Assembly: GCF_001429245.1 (NCBI RefSeq)
Contig: NZ_LMJE01000008.1
Coordinates: 310,001-374,000, forward strand
Origin: Rhizobium sp. Root274
Lineage (GTDB): Bacteria > Pseudomonadota > Alphaproteobacteria > Rhizobiales > Rhizobiaceae
Reading direction: 5' to 3'
Length of the DNA stretch: 64,000 nt
The notes beneath the pieces are model-generated. The model was not told the origin of the DNA, did not search any database, and worked only from the letters and a program-made list of their open reading frames with translations. This document shows, in pieces, positions 9,641-18,926 of the stretch (positions are counted from its first letter, which is position 1; every line of letters begins with the position of its first letter). The position numbers and the translations under genes are program-made.

Positions 9641-10174
9641 ATGCGTATCGATGCAATTGCCATTGGCAAGAACCCGCCGGAAGACATCAACGTGATCGTT
9701 GAGGTTCCGGTCGGCGGCCAACCGATCAAGTACGAAATGGACAAGGACGCTGGCACACTCGTCGTCGACCGCTTCCTGTACACCCCGATGACCTATCCGG
9801 GCAATTACGGCTTCGTGCCGCACACGCTCTGCCTTGATGGCGATCCGCTGGACGTTCTGATCTGCAATACCCGTCCGCTGGTGCCGGGTTGCGTGATCAA
9901 TGTGCGCCCCATCGGCGTGATGATGATGGAAGACGATGGCGGCATGGATGAGAAGATCCTTGCCGTTCCGGTTCCCAAGCTGACCCGTCGCTACGACAAG
10001 ATCGCCAACTACACCGATCTTCCGGAAATCACCCTGAAGCAGATCCAGCATTTCTTCGAGCACTACAAGGATCTGGAGCCCGGCAAGTGGGTGAAGATCG
10101 GCGGCTGGAAGGATGTCGACTATGCCAAGCAGATCATCCTGGAATCGATCCAGCGCGCCAAGGACGAGAAGTAA
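9641..10174 (+). CDS. ppa: Inorganic pyrophosphatase, family I
   Basis: This enzyme hydrolyses pyrophosphate to phosphate in the cytoplasm and so drives biosynthetic reactions forward. At 177 residues it is a standard bacterial family I enzyme. The metal-binding signature DGDPLD is at residues 66-71. KYEMDKD, the [15 protein letters not shown] block and KRIK-type downstream residues are conserved. Single gene with its own strong terminator. Confidence 0.98.
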   Translation: MRIDAIAIGKNPPEDINVIVEVPVGGQPIKYEMDKDAGTLVVDRFLYTPMTYPGNYGFVPHTLCLDGDPLDVLICNTRPLVPGCVINVRPIGVMMMEDDGGMDEKILAVPVPKLTRRYDKIANYTDLPEITLKQIQHFFEHYKDLEPGKWVKIGGWKDVDYAKQIILESIQRAKDEK

Positions 10175-10211
10175 GCCGTAAGAGGCACTTCCCTCTTGGT
10201 CCTGAAATGAC

Positions 10212-10247
10212 AAATCCTCCGGATCAGATCGATCCGGAGGATTTTTT
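10212..10247 (+). terminator. Rho-independent terminator after ppa
   Basis: A perfect 14-base-pair stem (AAATCCTCCGGATC and its complement) around a 5-base loop, followed by a T-run. This is one of the strongest terminators in the window, and it also faces the end of the convergent yggT gene. Confidence 0.95.
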
Positions 10248-10280
10248 ATACATACTATCGAGCTTCCGTAGCCGGCTAAC

Positions 10281-10571
10281 TCAGGCAACCAGCGGGAAGA
10301 TGCTGTTCCAGAGGAACGAGCGCAGGAAGAAGATGATCAGCAGTACGATGATCGGCGAAATGTCGATGCCGCCCAGGTCCGGCATGAAGCGGCGGATCGG
10401 GCGAAGCACGGGCTCCGTCACATTATAGAAGAATTGGCCGAGCGAGGCGACGAAGCGATTGCTGGAATTGATCACGTTAAACGCATACAGCCACGAGAAG
10501 ATCGCGCTCCCGATCAATATCCAGGTAAAGATGCTCAGGGCGAGGTCGATCGTCTGAAAGAGGGCAACCAT
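10281..10571 (-). CDS. YggT family membrane protein
   Basis: A 96-residue protein with two hydrophobic segments, near residues 12-32 ([20 protein letters not shown]) and 70-92. The linker motif [22 protein letters not shown] is the hallmark of the YggT family. Role unclear; family members have been linked to osmotic tolerance and to factors near cell division genes. Single gene, convergent with ppa. Confidence 0.92.
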   Translation of the reverse strand: MVALFQTIDLALSIFTWILIGSAIFSWLYAFNVINSSNRFVASLGQFFYNVTEPVLRPIRRFMPDLGGIDISPIIVLLIIFFLRSFLWNSIFPLVA

Positions 10572-10701
10572 TCAAGTCTCCATTTCTTGGTTGACAGAGA
10601 TGTAGACATTGGCGACTTAACGGACAAGTGGATGGGGCCCACGCAATCCGAATCATGTTTAACGCAGGGGCGTTCGCCCGCATTTCAAGGTTTTTCAGAC
10701 C

Positions 10702-11949
10702 ATGCACCCGTCCTCGGCCGACGACCGTTTCGCGGCGTTCCGGCATTCTTCCTACGCCCGCTTCTTCTTCGCTCGTTTCCTTGGCGCCTTTGCTACCCAG
10801 ATCCTCAGCGTCTCGGTCGGCTGGCAGATGTATGACAAGACCGGCAGTGCCTTCTATCTGGGCCTGATCGGGCTCGTGCAGTTCCTGCCGTCGCTGCTGT
10901 TGATCCTTGTCACGGGTTCAGTCGCCGATCGGTATAACCGACGGGTCATCGTCGCGGCCTGCATGGTGCTCAGTGCGGTCTGTGGCGGCGCTCTTCTGGC
11001 GCTGACCATCGCGGATGCCTTCGAGCCGACGATCGTCTTTGCCATTCTCGTCGTCTTCGGCATCGAGCGCGCTTTTGCAGCGCCGGCCGTTCAGTCGCTC
11101 AGCCCCAATCTGGTGCCACCCAAAGACTTGTCGAATGCGGTGGCTTGGAACTCGTCCTCCTGGCAGACGGCCTCCATCGTCGGCCCGGTCGCAGGTGGCC
11201 TTCTCTACGGAGCAAGCCCGACGGTCGCCTATTCGGTCTGCTTCCTGTTCTTCGTTGCGGCGGCCATTCTGGTTTTCACCATTCCTCGTCCGCCGCAGCG
11301 TGTCTCTAACAAGGCGGTCACGCGCGACAGCCTGCTTGCCGGCTTCCGGTTCATCTTCGGTGAAAAGGTTGTGCTCGGCGCGATTTCGCTTGATCTCTTT
11401 GCGGTGCTTCTCGGTGGTGCAATCGCGCTGATGCCGGTCTTTGCGCGTGACATCCTGACCCTCGGCCCATGGGGCCTCGGCCTTCTCCGCGCCGCGCCCG
11501 GCGTCGGGGCTATCTTGGTCGCCATTGCGCTGGCGAGTTTCCCGATCCGCCATAATGCCGGCACCTTCATGTTTGTCGGCGTGGCGCTGTTCGGCGTCGG
11601 CACGGTGCTGTTCGGGCTTTCAGCAACGCCCTGGCTCTCAATCGCCGCGCTGATGTTGATGGGTGCGGCAGACATGGCCTCGGTCTATGTGCGAGAGACG
11701 CTGATTGCGCTCTGGACACCGGACGAGGTGCGTGGCCGAGTGAATGCCGTCAACATGGTCTTTGTCGGGGCATCGAACGAACTCGGAGAATTCCGCGCCG
11801 GCACCATGGCGCATTTCATCGGCCCAGTTCCGGCTGTCGTCGTCGGCGGCATCGGCACGCTCGCCGTGGCCGTAATCTGGGCGCTCGGTTTCCCGCAGTT
11901 GCGCAAGATCGACGGGCTCGAGGCGCCGGAACGTCACGAAGCGCGCTGA
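10702..11949 (+). CDS. MFS transporter, EntS-like (DHA3 type)
   Basis: A 415-residue inner-membrane transporter with about twelve helices. The N-terminal pattern FARFLGAFATQILSVSVGWQMYD and the loop DRYNRR are typical of the DHA3 group that includes the enterobactin exporter EntS and macrolide exporters. The substrate is not predictable; no siderophore synthesis genes are adjacent. The 3' end overlaps the convergent amidotransferase gene by 16 bases. Confidence 0.88.
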   Translation: MHPSSADDRFAAFRHSSYARFFFARFLGAFATQILSVSVGWQMYDKTGSAFYLGLIGLVQFLPSLLLILVTGSVADRYNRRVIVAACMVLSAVCGGALLALTIADAFEPTIVFAILVVFGIERAFAAPAVQSLSPNLVPPKDLSNAVAWNSSSWQTASIVGPVAGGLLYGASPTVAYSVCFLFFVAAAILVFTIPRPPQRVSNKAVTRDSLLAGFRFIFGEKVVLGAISLDLFAVLLGGAIALMPVFARDILTLGPWGLGLLRAAPGVGAILVAIALASFPIRHNAGTFMFVGVALFGVGTVLFGLSATPWLSIAALMLMGAADMASVYVRETLIALWTPDEVRGRVNAVNMVFVGASNELGEFRAGTMAHFIGPVPAVVVGGIGTLAVAVIWALGFPQLRKIDGLEAPERHEAR

Positions 11950-12668
11950 GGCGCCTCGAAGATCAGATCAAGGAAATCTGAAAGCCATGCCTTCAGCGGC
12001 TCATCGAAGATCATGCGCCCTTCGAGGTGCTCGCGGCCTTGTTGAGCATTAGGCAGGACGAAGCGATGCGCACCGTGCACCACCCAGCGGTGCATCATGG
12101 CTCGCGTCAACTCCGCATGGAACTGAACGGCCCAGGCGTTCTCACCATAACGGAATGCCTGATTGGGATAGATGTCGCCTGTCGCCAGAAGCTTGGCGCC
12201 GTGCGGCAGGGAAAAGCCCTCGCGGTGGAAATGATAGACCATCTTCGGCCACGGCATCAGCAGGCGCCCATGCTCGGTGGGACGGATCGGATACCAGCCA
12301 ATTTCGGTCCGATCTTCGCGATCCGCTTCAACCTTGCCGCCGAGATGGCGCACCAGCATCTGGGCGCCAAGGCAGATGCCGAGGAAGGGCTTGTCCTCCT
12401 TCAGCGGCACGTTGAGCCAATTGATTTCCTGCCTTACGAACTCATCGGGATCATTGGCGCTCATCGGCCCGCCAAAGACGACGGCGCCGGCATGGCCTTC
12501 TAGCGTGTCTGGCAGTGACTGCCCGAGAACAGGCCTTCTTATGTCGAGCGGGTATCCCTTCTCCTTCAGCATCTGGCCGACCCGACCGGGGCTTGACCGC
12601 TCCTGATGCAGGACGATGAGCACAGGCTGCTTGCCGCTTCTGGAGAGCGGCCGGCGGTCAGGTTGCAT
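11934..12668 (-). CDS. Class I glutamine amidotransferase-like protein
   Basis: A 244-residue stand-alone GATase1 domain. The catalytic triad is intact: nucleophile Cys99 in GICLGAQ, His184 and Glu186 in VQFHAE. It would hydrolyse glutamine or a gamma-glutamyl compound; a related group was described as GMP-synthase-like amidotransferases. The start at 12668 (ATG) overlaps the upstream terB-like gene by 11 bases, so it is the last gene of the haem operon. The C-terminal tail resembles other rhizobial members. Acceptor substrate unknown. Confidence 0.88.
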   Translation of the reverse strand: MQPDRRPLSRSGKQPVLIVLHQERSSPGRVGQMLKEKGYPLDIRRPVLGQSLPDTLEGHAGAVVFGGPMSANDPDEFVRQEINWLNVPLKEDKPFLGICLGAQMLVRHLGGKVEADREDRTEIGWYPIRPTEHGRLLMPWPKMVYHFHREGFSLPHGAKLLATGDIYPNQAFRYGENAWAVQFHAELTRAMMHRWVVHGAHRFVLPNAQQGREHLEGRMIFDEPLKAWLSDFLDLIFEAPQRAS

Positions 12669-13140
12669 CGTCAGTCGCTCCAAGGCCCGCCCGATGGGCA
12701 GCCTCCTGCCTCAAAGCGATCCGCTCTCGTCCCGAAACGCCCAGCAGATCCGCCACGCGCCAGATGGCGTGATCTTCCATCTCGCTGCGCGTGCCGTCAG
12801 CATAGACGATGTCCCAGAGAATGCCGACCAGTTGCTGCCGCTCGGCCTCGTCGAGGTGGCGCTTGAGGTCGTTGGTGAAGCGGTAATAATCGACTGCCTC
12901 GTTCTCGGCGTCCTGGCCGGCTCGCAACATCGCATCGAGCTGCTCGCCATCAAGGCCATATTGCTGGCGCAGGATGTCCCGCAACTTGTTGCGCTCGACA
13001 TCGAGCACGACTCCGTCCGCTTCCATGACCTGAAAGCATAAGGCCGCGACTGCGATGCGTGGATCGTCCGGCGCAAAGACCGATTTCGGGTGGTCCTGCA
13101 TCACGGATTGGAAAAAAGTCTGAAGACGATCGAGCAGCAT
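12658..13140 (-). CDS. TerB-like domain protein
   Basis: A 160-residue all-helical protein of the TerB/DjlA-N fold. The repeated acidic helix-loop segments ALCFQVMEADGVVLDVE and LWDIVYADGTRSEMED are the metal-binding-like signatures of this family. ATG 13140 lies 10 bases after the hemY stop. The name comes from tellurite resistance, but most solitary members have no proven link to tellurite; here the operon position after hemY is the only clue. Confidence 0.88.
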   Translation of the reverse strand: MLLDRLQTFFQSVMQDHPKSVFAPDDPRIAVAALCFQVMEADGVVLDVERNKLRDILRQQYGLDGEQLDAMLRAGQDAENEAVDYYRFTNDLKRHLDEAERQQLVGILWDIVYADGTRSEMEDHAIWRVADLLGVSGRERIALRQEAAHRAGLGATDDAT

Positions 13141-13150
13141 CGGGTTCCTG

Positions 13151-14770
13151 TCAGAACAGCTTGAGGCGTGTCTTGGGTTCGGCGGCCGCCAGCAACGGAT
13201 CCTTGACGCCGGGGTCATCCGGCGGGCGGCCGAAGAAAGGCTCCGGTGTCTTCTGCTCCGTCTGCGTGGTCTTCGGAGGCTCCGCCGTCGCTTTTGTCGT
13301 CACCTCCGCGGCTGCAGACTCCGCAAGCGTCTTCGGTTGGTGGATCACGACCACCTCCGGCTCAATCACCTTGGCTGGCTTCACCTCTGTCTTCGCAGGG
13401 CTGCTGACCGGCGGAAGAGAGGCAAGCGCCTGCTCCCCCTGGGAAAGGCTGCCTTCTTCGATCGGGCCTGCCAGCTGGTCAATGGGAACCTTCCACTCGA
13501 AGGCATCAAGGCGGCCCGTCACGGGCGAGATCGGCATCCAGTGATCCGAGACATGGCCGTCTGCGACCCAGGCCGGATCACGGGGCGCCTTGAGCGCCTG
13601 ACCCATCCAGTGGCGGATACGACCCTGGTCTCCGGTTTCGGCTTCCTCAATGTCGGCGAGCAGCAGGTAGACCCTTTCGCGGGATCCCATGCGGGCAGCG
13701 GCTTCCGCTTTGGCCCGAGCACGCTTGAAGTTCTGGGCGTCGAGAGCCGCCTCCGCAACTGCGAGCAAGGATTCGATGTTGTTTGGCTTCAGCGCTTCCA
13801 GCTTTTCGGCCTTCTTCAGGCGGTCAGCCGCGCTGTCGCCGCTGCGTGACCGCATATAGGCCGCCGCGATTTCCGGATGTGGTTCGATCTTCCAGACCTG
13901 TTCCAGCGTGCTTGCCGCCTTGCGCAGGTTATCCTCCCGGACATAGGCCTTTGCGGCAACGATGGCCGCAGGCACCAGATCCTTGGCCAGTTTCAGAGCC
14001 TTCAACGCGCTATCGCGGGCCGCCGTCGGTTCGGCTTCCAGCTGGTCCTGCGCGCGCGCCGTCAGCAGCACCGCCTTCAGCCGGTCGGCTTCGTGGCGCT
14101 CAATGACATTGGCAATGCGCTGCTGATCGAGCAGGCGGATCGCGTCATCCCAATGGCCGGCGCGGCAGCGATATTCGAGTGTCGCCTTCGCGGCCCAGGG
14201 CAGATAGGGTGCATGTTCTGCCGCTGTCTCGGCGTATTGGCGTGCCGCTTCGTGCGCGCCCAGTCTGCTGGCCTCGACATAGAGACCGCGCAAGCCGAGT
14301 TCGCGGGTTTCGGGATCGTCCGACATTTCCTGATAGAGCCGCCGGGCTTCGTCGTGACGCCCCTCGATCAGGGCTGCCTGAGCGTCCAGAACGCGGATCA
14401 GCGGTTCTTGGTCGGCGCGGATCAGGCCCCGGGCGCGGGCGCTCATCTTGCGGGCGAGCAGGGCATTGCCGGCGCCTGCGGCGATCAGCCCCGTGGAGAG
14501 CGCCTGATAGCCACGGTCGCGTTTGCGGGCGCGAAAGAAGCGGCGAACAGAATGCGGCGAGGTCCACAGCGTGCGGATGACCCACCAGAAGGCCATCACC
14601 AGCCCGATCAGGGCAACGAGTGCTGTCAGCGCCACCAATAGCGTCGTCTGGTAGCTCTGCCCCTGCCAGACGAGCGAGATGTCGCCCGGACGATCGGCAA
14701 TCCAGGAAAAGCCGAAGCCAGCGGCGAGGATAAGGGCGAGGAAGAAGAGAACCTTGAAGATCGTCGTCAT
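13151..14770 (-). CDS. hemY: HemY-type TPR membrane protein of the haem operon
   Basis: A 539-residue inner-membrane protein with two N-terminal helices (about residues 5-24 and 42-64), followed by a HemY_N domain and helical TPR-like repeats, then a Pro/Thr/Lys-rich C-terminal tail. This is the proteobacterial HemY. It is not the Bacillus protoporphyrinogen oxidase of the same name, and its exact role in late haem synthesis is not settled. The ATG at 14770 follows the Mic60-like stop by 4 bases, so translation is probably coupled. Confidence 0.9.
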   Translation of the reverse strand: MTTIFKVLFFLALILAAGFGFSWIADRPGDISLVWQGQSYQTTLLVALTALVALIGLVMAFWWVIRTLWTSPHSVRRFFRARKRDRGYQALSTGLIAAGAGNALLARKMSARARGLIRADQEPLIRVLDAQAALIEGRHDEARRLYQEMSDDPETRELGLRGLYVEASRLGAHEAARQYAETAAEHAPYLPWAAKATLEYRCRAGHWDDAIRLLDQQRIANVIERHEADRLKAVLLTARAQDQLEAEPTAARDSALKALKLAKDLVPAAIVAAKAYVREDNLRKAASTLEQVWKIEPHPEIAAAYMRSRSGDSAADRLKKAEKLEALKPNNIESLLAVAEAALDAQNFKRARAKAEAAARMGSRERVYLLLADIEEAETGDQGRIRHWMGQALKAPRDPAWVADGHVSDHWMPISPVTGRLDAFEWKVPIDQLAGPIEEGSLSQGEQALASLPPVSSPAKTEVKPAKVIEPEVVVIHQPKTLAESAAAEVTTKATAEPPKTTQTEQKTPEPFFGRPPDDPGVKDPLLAAAEPKTRLKLF

Positions 14771-14774
14771 GCCA

Positions 14775-16013
14775 TTAGCCCCCATTTCCGGCGACGGTCT
14801 GGGACAAGGCGCCCGCCACCAGCTCTTCCGCCTCGATGCGGTTCTTCAGGGCCTGGCCGAAGTCAGCCGATGCTGCCTTTCCAGCTTCCGGCAGTGTTTC
14901 CCACTCCAGCGACGCCCCCTTCAGGTCACCATTCTGCAGTTTGTTCTCAACGCGGGCGACAATCGCCTCAGGCGTCTCCCCCTCGACATTGCCGACAGGG
15001 CGTACCTTCACGAGAGACTTCGCGCTGGCGAGCAGGCGGTCTGTCCAGCCTTCGCCAGCATCCGGCTGGTTGATCGCTGTGAGGATATCATCGGAAATCT
15101 GGCTGAAGTCACGTGAGAGGTTCGAGCGGGACGGCAGGCCAGCCGAGGCCATGCGCGACAGAGGGGCAATTGCCGGGTCTTCCGGCGAAACGCTTTTCAG
15201 CGCGTCGAGTTCAGAGAGGAAAGGGCCACCACGGTCAATCGCCGTCTTCAGGCCGGCCAGGGCGATGGCGCGTGCCATTTCGACGTCGCTGCGCGGTTCC
15301 TCAATCTTGCGCTCAGCTTCGCTCAGGCGCGTCTGGCTCTCGTCCAGCGTTTTCGCATTGCTGGCGATCTGCTCGCGCAGAGCGGCGATCGATTGTTCGG
15401 CGCCCGCAAGCTGGGTGCGCAGTCCCTCGACGACGGCCGGATCGATGCTGGGCGTCGTCTCGGCATTGCCAGCTTTTGCTTCCAATGCTGCGATGCGCTC
15501 AACGAGCGCCGGATCCGTGGCAGACGTTGCCGGAGCATTTGCCAATCGGGCGATCTCGGCCTTCAGGGCTTCCAGTTCGGTGCCGTCGTTCACCGCGGCC
15601 GGTGCCTGCTGTTGCGGTCCGATGCCCGGAACGACGCCGGCATATTGCATGCTGCCGGCGAGCGCCAAAGCAATCAAACCGCCGAAAATGCCGGAAGCGA
15701 TGAGAGCAGATGTGGAGGGAGAAACGGTTCTGACCGTGCTACCGCCGGACGTGTCCGGGCCGGTGGGGGGAACCGTGGTGCTGTCCGAAGTCGTTGGTTC
15801 GGCAGTAGTGTCTGCGCGCGACGTCTCGTCCAAGGGACTCATTTCGGCAGTGTCGCCAACGCCCGGCTCAGCGATGGGCGTCACATCCTCGGTGCGAGCG
15901 GCGTCTGGGACCTGTGCGGCCTCGTTCGTCGATGCCGTTTCCTCGGCCGTCAGTTCGATCGTGACCGGATCGTCCGGGGACTTCGATCGACGGGGTGGCT
16001 TTCCGGAAACCAT
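14775..16013 (-). CDS. Mitofilin/Mic60-like inner-membrane protein
   Basis: A 412-residue protein with a long acidic, Thr/Pro-rich N-terminal cytoplasmic segment (residues 1-100), one membrane helix (about 102-124), a coiled-coil stretch (about 140-240, rich in Ala, Leu, Glu and Arg) and a C-terminal mitofilin-type domain. Alphaproteobacterial Mic60 homologues, related to the mitochondrial cristae organiser, are known to be encoded between hemD and hemY, exactly as here. It probably bends or tethers the inner membrane, possibly to the outer membrane. Confidence 0.85.
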   Translation of the reverse strand: MVSGKPPRRSKSPDDPVTIELTAEETASTNEAAQVPDAARTEDVTPIAEPGVGDTAEMSPLDETSRADTTAEPTTSDSTTVPPTGPDTSGGSTVRTVSPSTSALIASGIFGGLIALALAGSMQYAGVVPGIGPQQQAPAAVNDGTELEALKAEIARLANAPATSATDPALVERIAALEAKAGNAETTPSIDPAVVEGLRTQLAGAEQSIAALREQIASNAKTLDESQTRLSEAERKIEEPRSDVEMARAIALAGLKTAIDRGGPFLSELDALKSVSPEDPAIAPLSRMASAGLPSRSNLSRDFSQISDDILTAINQPDAGEGWTDRLLASAKSLVKVRPVGNVEGETPEAIVARVENKLQNGDLKGASLEWETLPEAGKAASADFGQALKNRIEAEELVAGALSQTVAGNGG

Positions 16014-16103
16014 GGCAACCTCTTCATTTCCCTAGATGCAATTAAACCTAGTCAGTACGCGCCGCGATGGGAAGGGTGAAGGTCCATTTCCTTGTTCCCT
16101 GCC

Positions 16104-16826
16104 CTAGACCAGATCAAGGAGTAAGTCCTCCCGAGGTTCCATCGGCCAGACCGCATAAGCCATAAAATCTTCCGGCAATGCGGCGGCAATCTTGTGGCTT
16201 AGACACAGGAAGCGGAGGCTTTTTGTCGGGTCAGCCGGAAAACCGGCTGCTTTTGCCAGGGTCGAGAATTGCCGCGCCGTTTCTGAGGAATAGAGGAGGA
16301 CGCGATCGGGCGGTGGTGTGAGGGCCTGCGCTATCTCTTCCGCTTCTCGCTCGATTGTGACCATCCGGTAGCATTCGATGACCTCGACCCGACGTGACGC
16401 ATCTTTCAGCGTTTGCTCTAAATCCGGTGATCTCGGATTGCCGGCAAGGTAGAGGATCGGTTGTGACGAGTCGATTTCGGGGGATGCGAGGAGATGCCGG
16501 GCAAGGGCGGCGCCATCTCCTGCTCCCGTCTCGATGCTGCCGAAGCCGAGCGCGCGGGCCTGCGCTGCCGTCGCTTCACCAACCGCAAAGAGCGGTAAGT
16601 CGAGATACGGTTGCCTCTCGTGTGGTGCAAGCTCCGCCAGCGCGCGGAGGGCTTCGGCGCTGGTCACGGCCAGAGCCGATGCGCCCGGCAATGGGCCGGG
16701 CCTTAGTTTGTCGGTTCGATGTTCAGCCCGCATCAGGGGCAGCAGAACCGGCTGGTGACCGCGCTTCTTAAGTTCCGCAGCGGTTCTTTCGGCTGCCGGC
16801 AACGGGCGCGTCACCAGAACGCGCAT
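16104..16826 (-). CDS. hemD: Uroporphyrinogen-III synthase
   Basis: A 240-residue cytoplasmic enzyme that cyclises hydroxymethylbilane with inversion of ring D. HemD is poorly conserved, but the N-terminal MRVLVTRP, the mid GEATAAQARALGF and the C-terminal LLYSSETARQF region are recognisable. The position 3 bases after hemC confirms the assignment. A 90-base gap precedes the Mic60-like gene. Confidence 0.93.
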   Translation of the reverse strand: MRVLVTRPLPAAERTAAELKKRGHQPVLLPLMRAEHRTDKLRPGPLPGASALAVTSAEALRALAELAPHERQPYLDLPLFAVGEATAAQARALGFGSIETGAGDGAALARHLLASPEIDSSQPILYLAGNPRSPDLEQTLKDASRRVEVIECYRMVTIEREAEEIAQALTPPPDRVLLYSSETARQFSTLAKAAGFPADPTKSLRFLCLSHKIAAALPEDFMAYAVWPMEPREDLLLDLV

Positions 16827-16829
16827 GGC

Positions 16830-17759
16830 TCAGGCCCAGCTGTCGAAGAAGTCGGTGCCGGCCTTGGTGCGGATCGTCCCGCCGGCCGTGGCACCCAGCA
16901 CTGCGGCGTCGGTGCGGCTTCCTTCGATGTCCACATCATGCCAGCGGCTGCCGTCAGGCGTCAGGATCATTCCGGAAAACCGGATGGCGTCGCCGTCGAC
17001 CGTTGCATGGCCGGCAATCGGAGTGCGGCAGGAGCCGTCGAGCGCACCGAGGAAAGCACGCTCGCAGCTGACTGAATCGAAAGTGTCACGGTGATTGATG
17101 GCGTCCAGCAGGTCGTTGACCCTGGTATCGCCGATGCGGCTTTCGATGCAGATCGCGCCTTGTGCCGGTGCGGGCGGAAAATCGCTGGGATCGAGCAATT
17201 CCGTCGGGACATCCTGTTTCCCGAGCCGCTTCAATCCGGCAAAGGCGAGCAAAGTGGCATCCACCTCGCCCTCGGCTAGCTTGCGCAGCCGGGTGTCGAC
17301 GAGGCCACGGAAGGTAATGACATTGATATCCGGGCGAAGCCGGCGAATGAGAGCCTGACGGCGCAGCGACGAGGAGCCGACGGTTGCACCCTGCGGAAGT
17401 TCCTTGAGCGTCGGCGCGGTGCGGCCAACCACGGCGTCCCGAACATCTTCGCGAGGCAGGAAGGCGGACAAAAAGAGCCCATCGGGCAGCTTGGTCGGCA
17501 TGTCCTTGGACGAATGTACGGCAAAGTCGAGGTGGCCGGAGAGAAGCTGCTCTTCCAGTTCCTCGGTAAACAGCCCCTTGCCGCCGATCTCCGACAGAGG
17601 CCGGTCGGTGATCCGGTCACCCTTCGTCGAAAGAACGACGATCTCGAACATCTCTTCCGGAAGATCAAAGGCCACCATCAGGCGGGCGCGTGTCTCTGAA
17701 GCCTGTGCGAGCGCCAGCGGACTGCCGCGCGTGCCGATACGGAAAGGTTTTGTTTGCAT
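16830..17759 (-). CDS. hemC: Porphobilinogen deaminase (hydroxymethylbilane synthase)
   Basis: This enzyme polymerises four porphobilinogens into hydroxymethylbilane. The 309-residue length is usual. Substrate-binding [11 protein letters not shown], the arginine-rich [10 protein letters not shown], and the dipyrromethane cofactor attachment Cys244 in DGSCRTP are present. ATG 17759 gives the family start ([17 protein letters not shown]); a longer in-frame start at 17816 would overlap the divergent tsaD promoter. It is the first gene of the six-gene haem operon. Confidence 0.97.
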   Translation of the reverse strand: MQTKPFRIGTRGSPLALAQASETRARLMVAFDLPEEMFEIVVLSTKGDRITDRPLSEIGGKGLFTEELEEQLLSGHLDFAVHSSKDMPTKLPDGLFLSAFLPREDVRDAVVGRTAPTLKELPQGATVGSSSLRRQALIRRLRPDINVITFRGLVDTRLRKLAEGEVDATLLAFAGLKRLGKQDVPTELLDPSDFPPAPAQGAICIESRIGDTRVNDLLDAINHRDTFDSVSCERAFLGALDGSCRTPIAGHATVDGDAIRFSGMILTPDGSRWHDVDIEGSRTDAAVLGATAGGTIRTKAGTDFFDSWA

Positions 17760-17831
17760 CCGAACTTGTCCGTTGTTACCGACAGGTTTCGTAGACCGGT
17801 TTCTCGGCAACCGCAATCAATGACAGGCTCC

Positions 17832-18926
17832 ATGGCATCCAAACTGCGCATTCTGGGCATCGAAACCAGCTGTGACGAGACGGCAGCAGCCGTCGTCACG
17901 CGGATGGAAGACGGGTCTGCCGTAACAGAGGCCGATGTCGTGCTGAGCCAGCTGGACGAGCACAGCGCCTATGGCGGCGTCGTGCCGGAAATCGCCGCGC
18001 GCGCCCATGTCGATGCGCTGGATACGCTGATCGAGGAAGCTCTGCAGCGGGCGAACATCACGCTTTCAGACGTGGATGCGATCGCGGCGACCTCGGGGCC
18101 CGGGCTGATCGGTGGATTGCTGGTCGGGTTGATGACGGGCAAGGCGATTGCCATGGCGACCAACAAGCCGCTCTATGCCATCAACCATCTCGAAGGCCAT
18201 GCACTCACAGCTCGGCTGACCGACGGCGTTGCGTTTCCCTACCTGGTGCTGCTTGTGTCCGGTGGCCATACCCAACTGGTGCTGGTCAAGAGTGTCGGCG
18301 AATACGAGCGCTGGGGCACGACCATCGACGATGCGCTGGGCGAGGCCTTCGACAAAACCGCCAAACTGCTGGGTCTCCCTTATCCCGGTGGCCCGGCCGT
18401 CGAACGGGCTGCGGCGAATGGCGATCCGAAGCGTTTCGCCTTCCCCCGCCCCTTGGTCGGCGAAGCGCGTTTGGATTTTTCCTTCTCGGGCCTGAAGACC
18501 GCCGTTCGCCAGGCGGCCGAAGGCATTGCACCTGTAACGGATCAGGATATCGCCGATATCTGCGCCTCCTTCCAATATGCAATTTCCCGCACGCTGAAGG
18601 ATCGGATCGGTCGTGGCTTACAGCGGTTTTCCGAGACATTCCCGGATGACGATCAGCCAGCGCTGGTCGTGGCCGGTGGCGTTGCTGCCAACAAGGCGGT
18701 TCGGCAAACGCTGGACGAGCTCTGCGCCACCAACGGTTTCCGCTTTGTTGCGCCGCCCCACCATCTTTGCACCGATAATGCCGTGATGATTGCCTGGGCC
18801 GGGCTGGAGCGCATGGCGCTCGACATGCCCGCAGATGACCTCGCTGTCGCGCCGCGGTCCCGCTGGCCGCTCGATGCGGATGCCAAGGCGCTTCTCGCCT
18901 ATGGCAAGCGGGGTGCCAAGGCATGA
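17832..18926 (+). CDS. tsaD: tRNA threonylcarbamoyladenosine transferase TsaD
   Basis: TsaD adds the threonylcarbamoyl group in t6A synthesis at A37 of ANN-decoding tRNAs, together with TsaB, TsaC and TsaE (not in this window). It is an ASKHA-fold ATPase with ETSCDET at the N terminus, metal ligands His119 and His123 in NHLEGH, and [12 protein letters not shown] near the C terminus. ATG 17832 (MASKLRI) is preferred, but ATG 17820 is also possible. It is divergent from hemC, and its stop overlaps gpsA by four bases. Confidence 0.97.
   Translation: MASKLRILGIETSCDETAAAVVTRMEDGSAVTEADVVLSQLDEHSAYGGVVPEIAARAHVDALDTLIEEALQRANITLSDVDAIAATSGPGLIGGLLVGLMTGKAIAMATNKPLYAINHLEGHALTARLTDGVAFPYLVLLVSGGHTQLVLVKSVGEYERWGTTIDDALGEAFDKTAKLLGLPYPGGPAVERAAANGDPKRFAFPRPLVGEARLDFSFSGLKTAVRQAAEGIAPVTDQDIADICASFQYAISRTLKDRIGRGLQRFSETFPDDDQPALVVAGGVAANKAVRQTLDELCATNGFRFVAPPHHLCTDNAVMIAWAGLERMALDMPADDLAVAPRSRWPLDADAKALLAYGKRGAKA

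Noticed and set aside
13151-14770. HemY read as protoporphyrinogen oxidase
   Set aside because: There is no FAD-binding motif; the TPR-like membrane layout is that of the proteobacterial HemY, a different protein with the same name.
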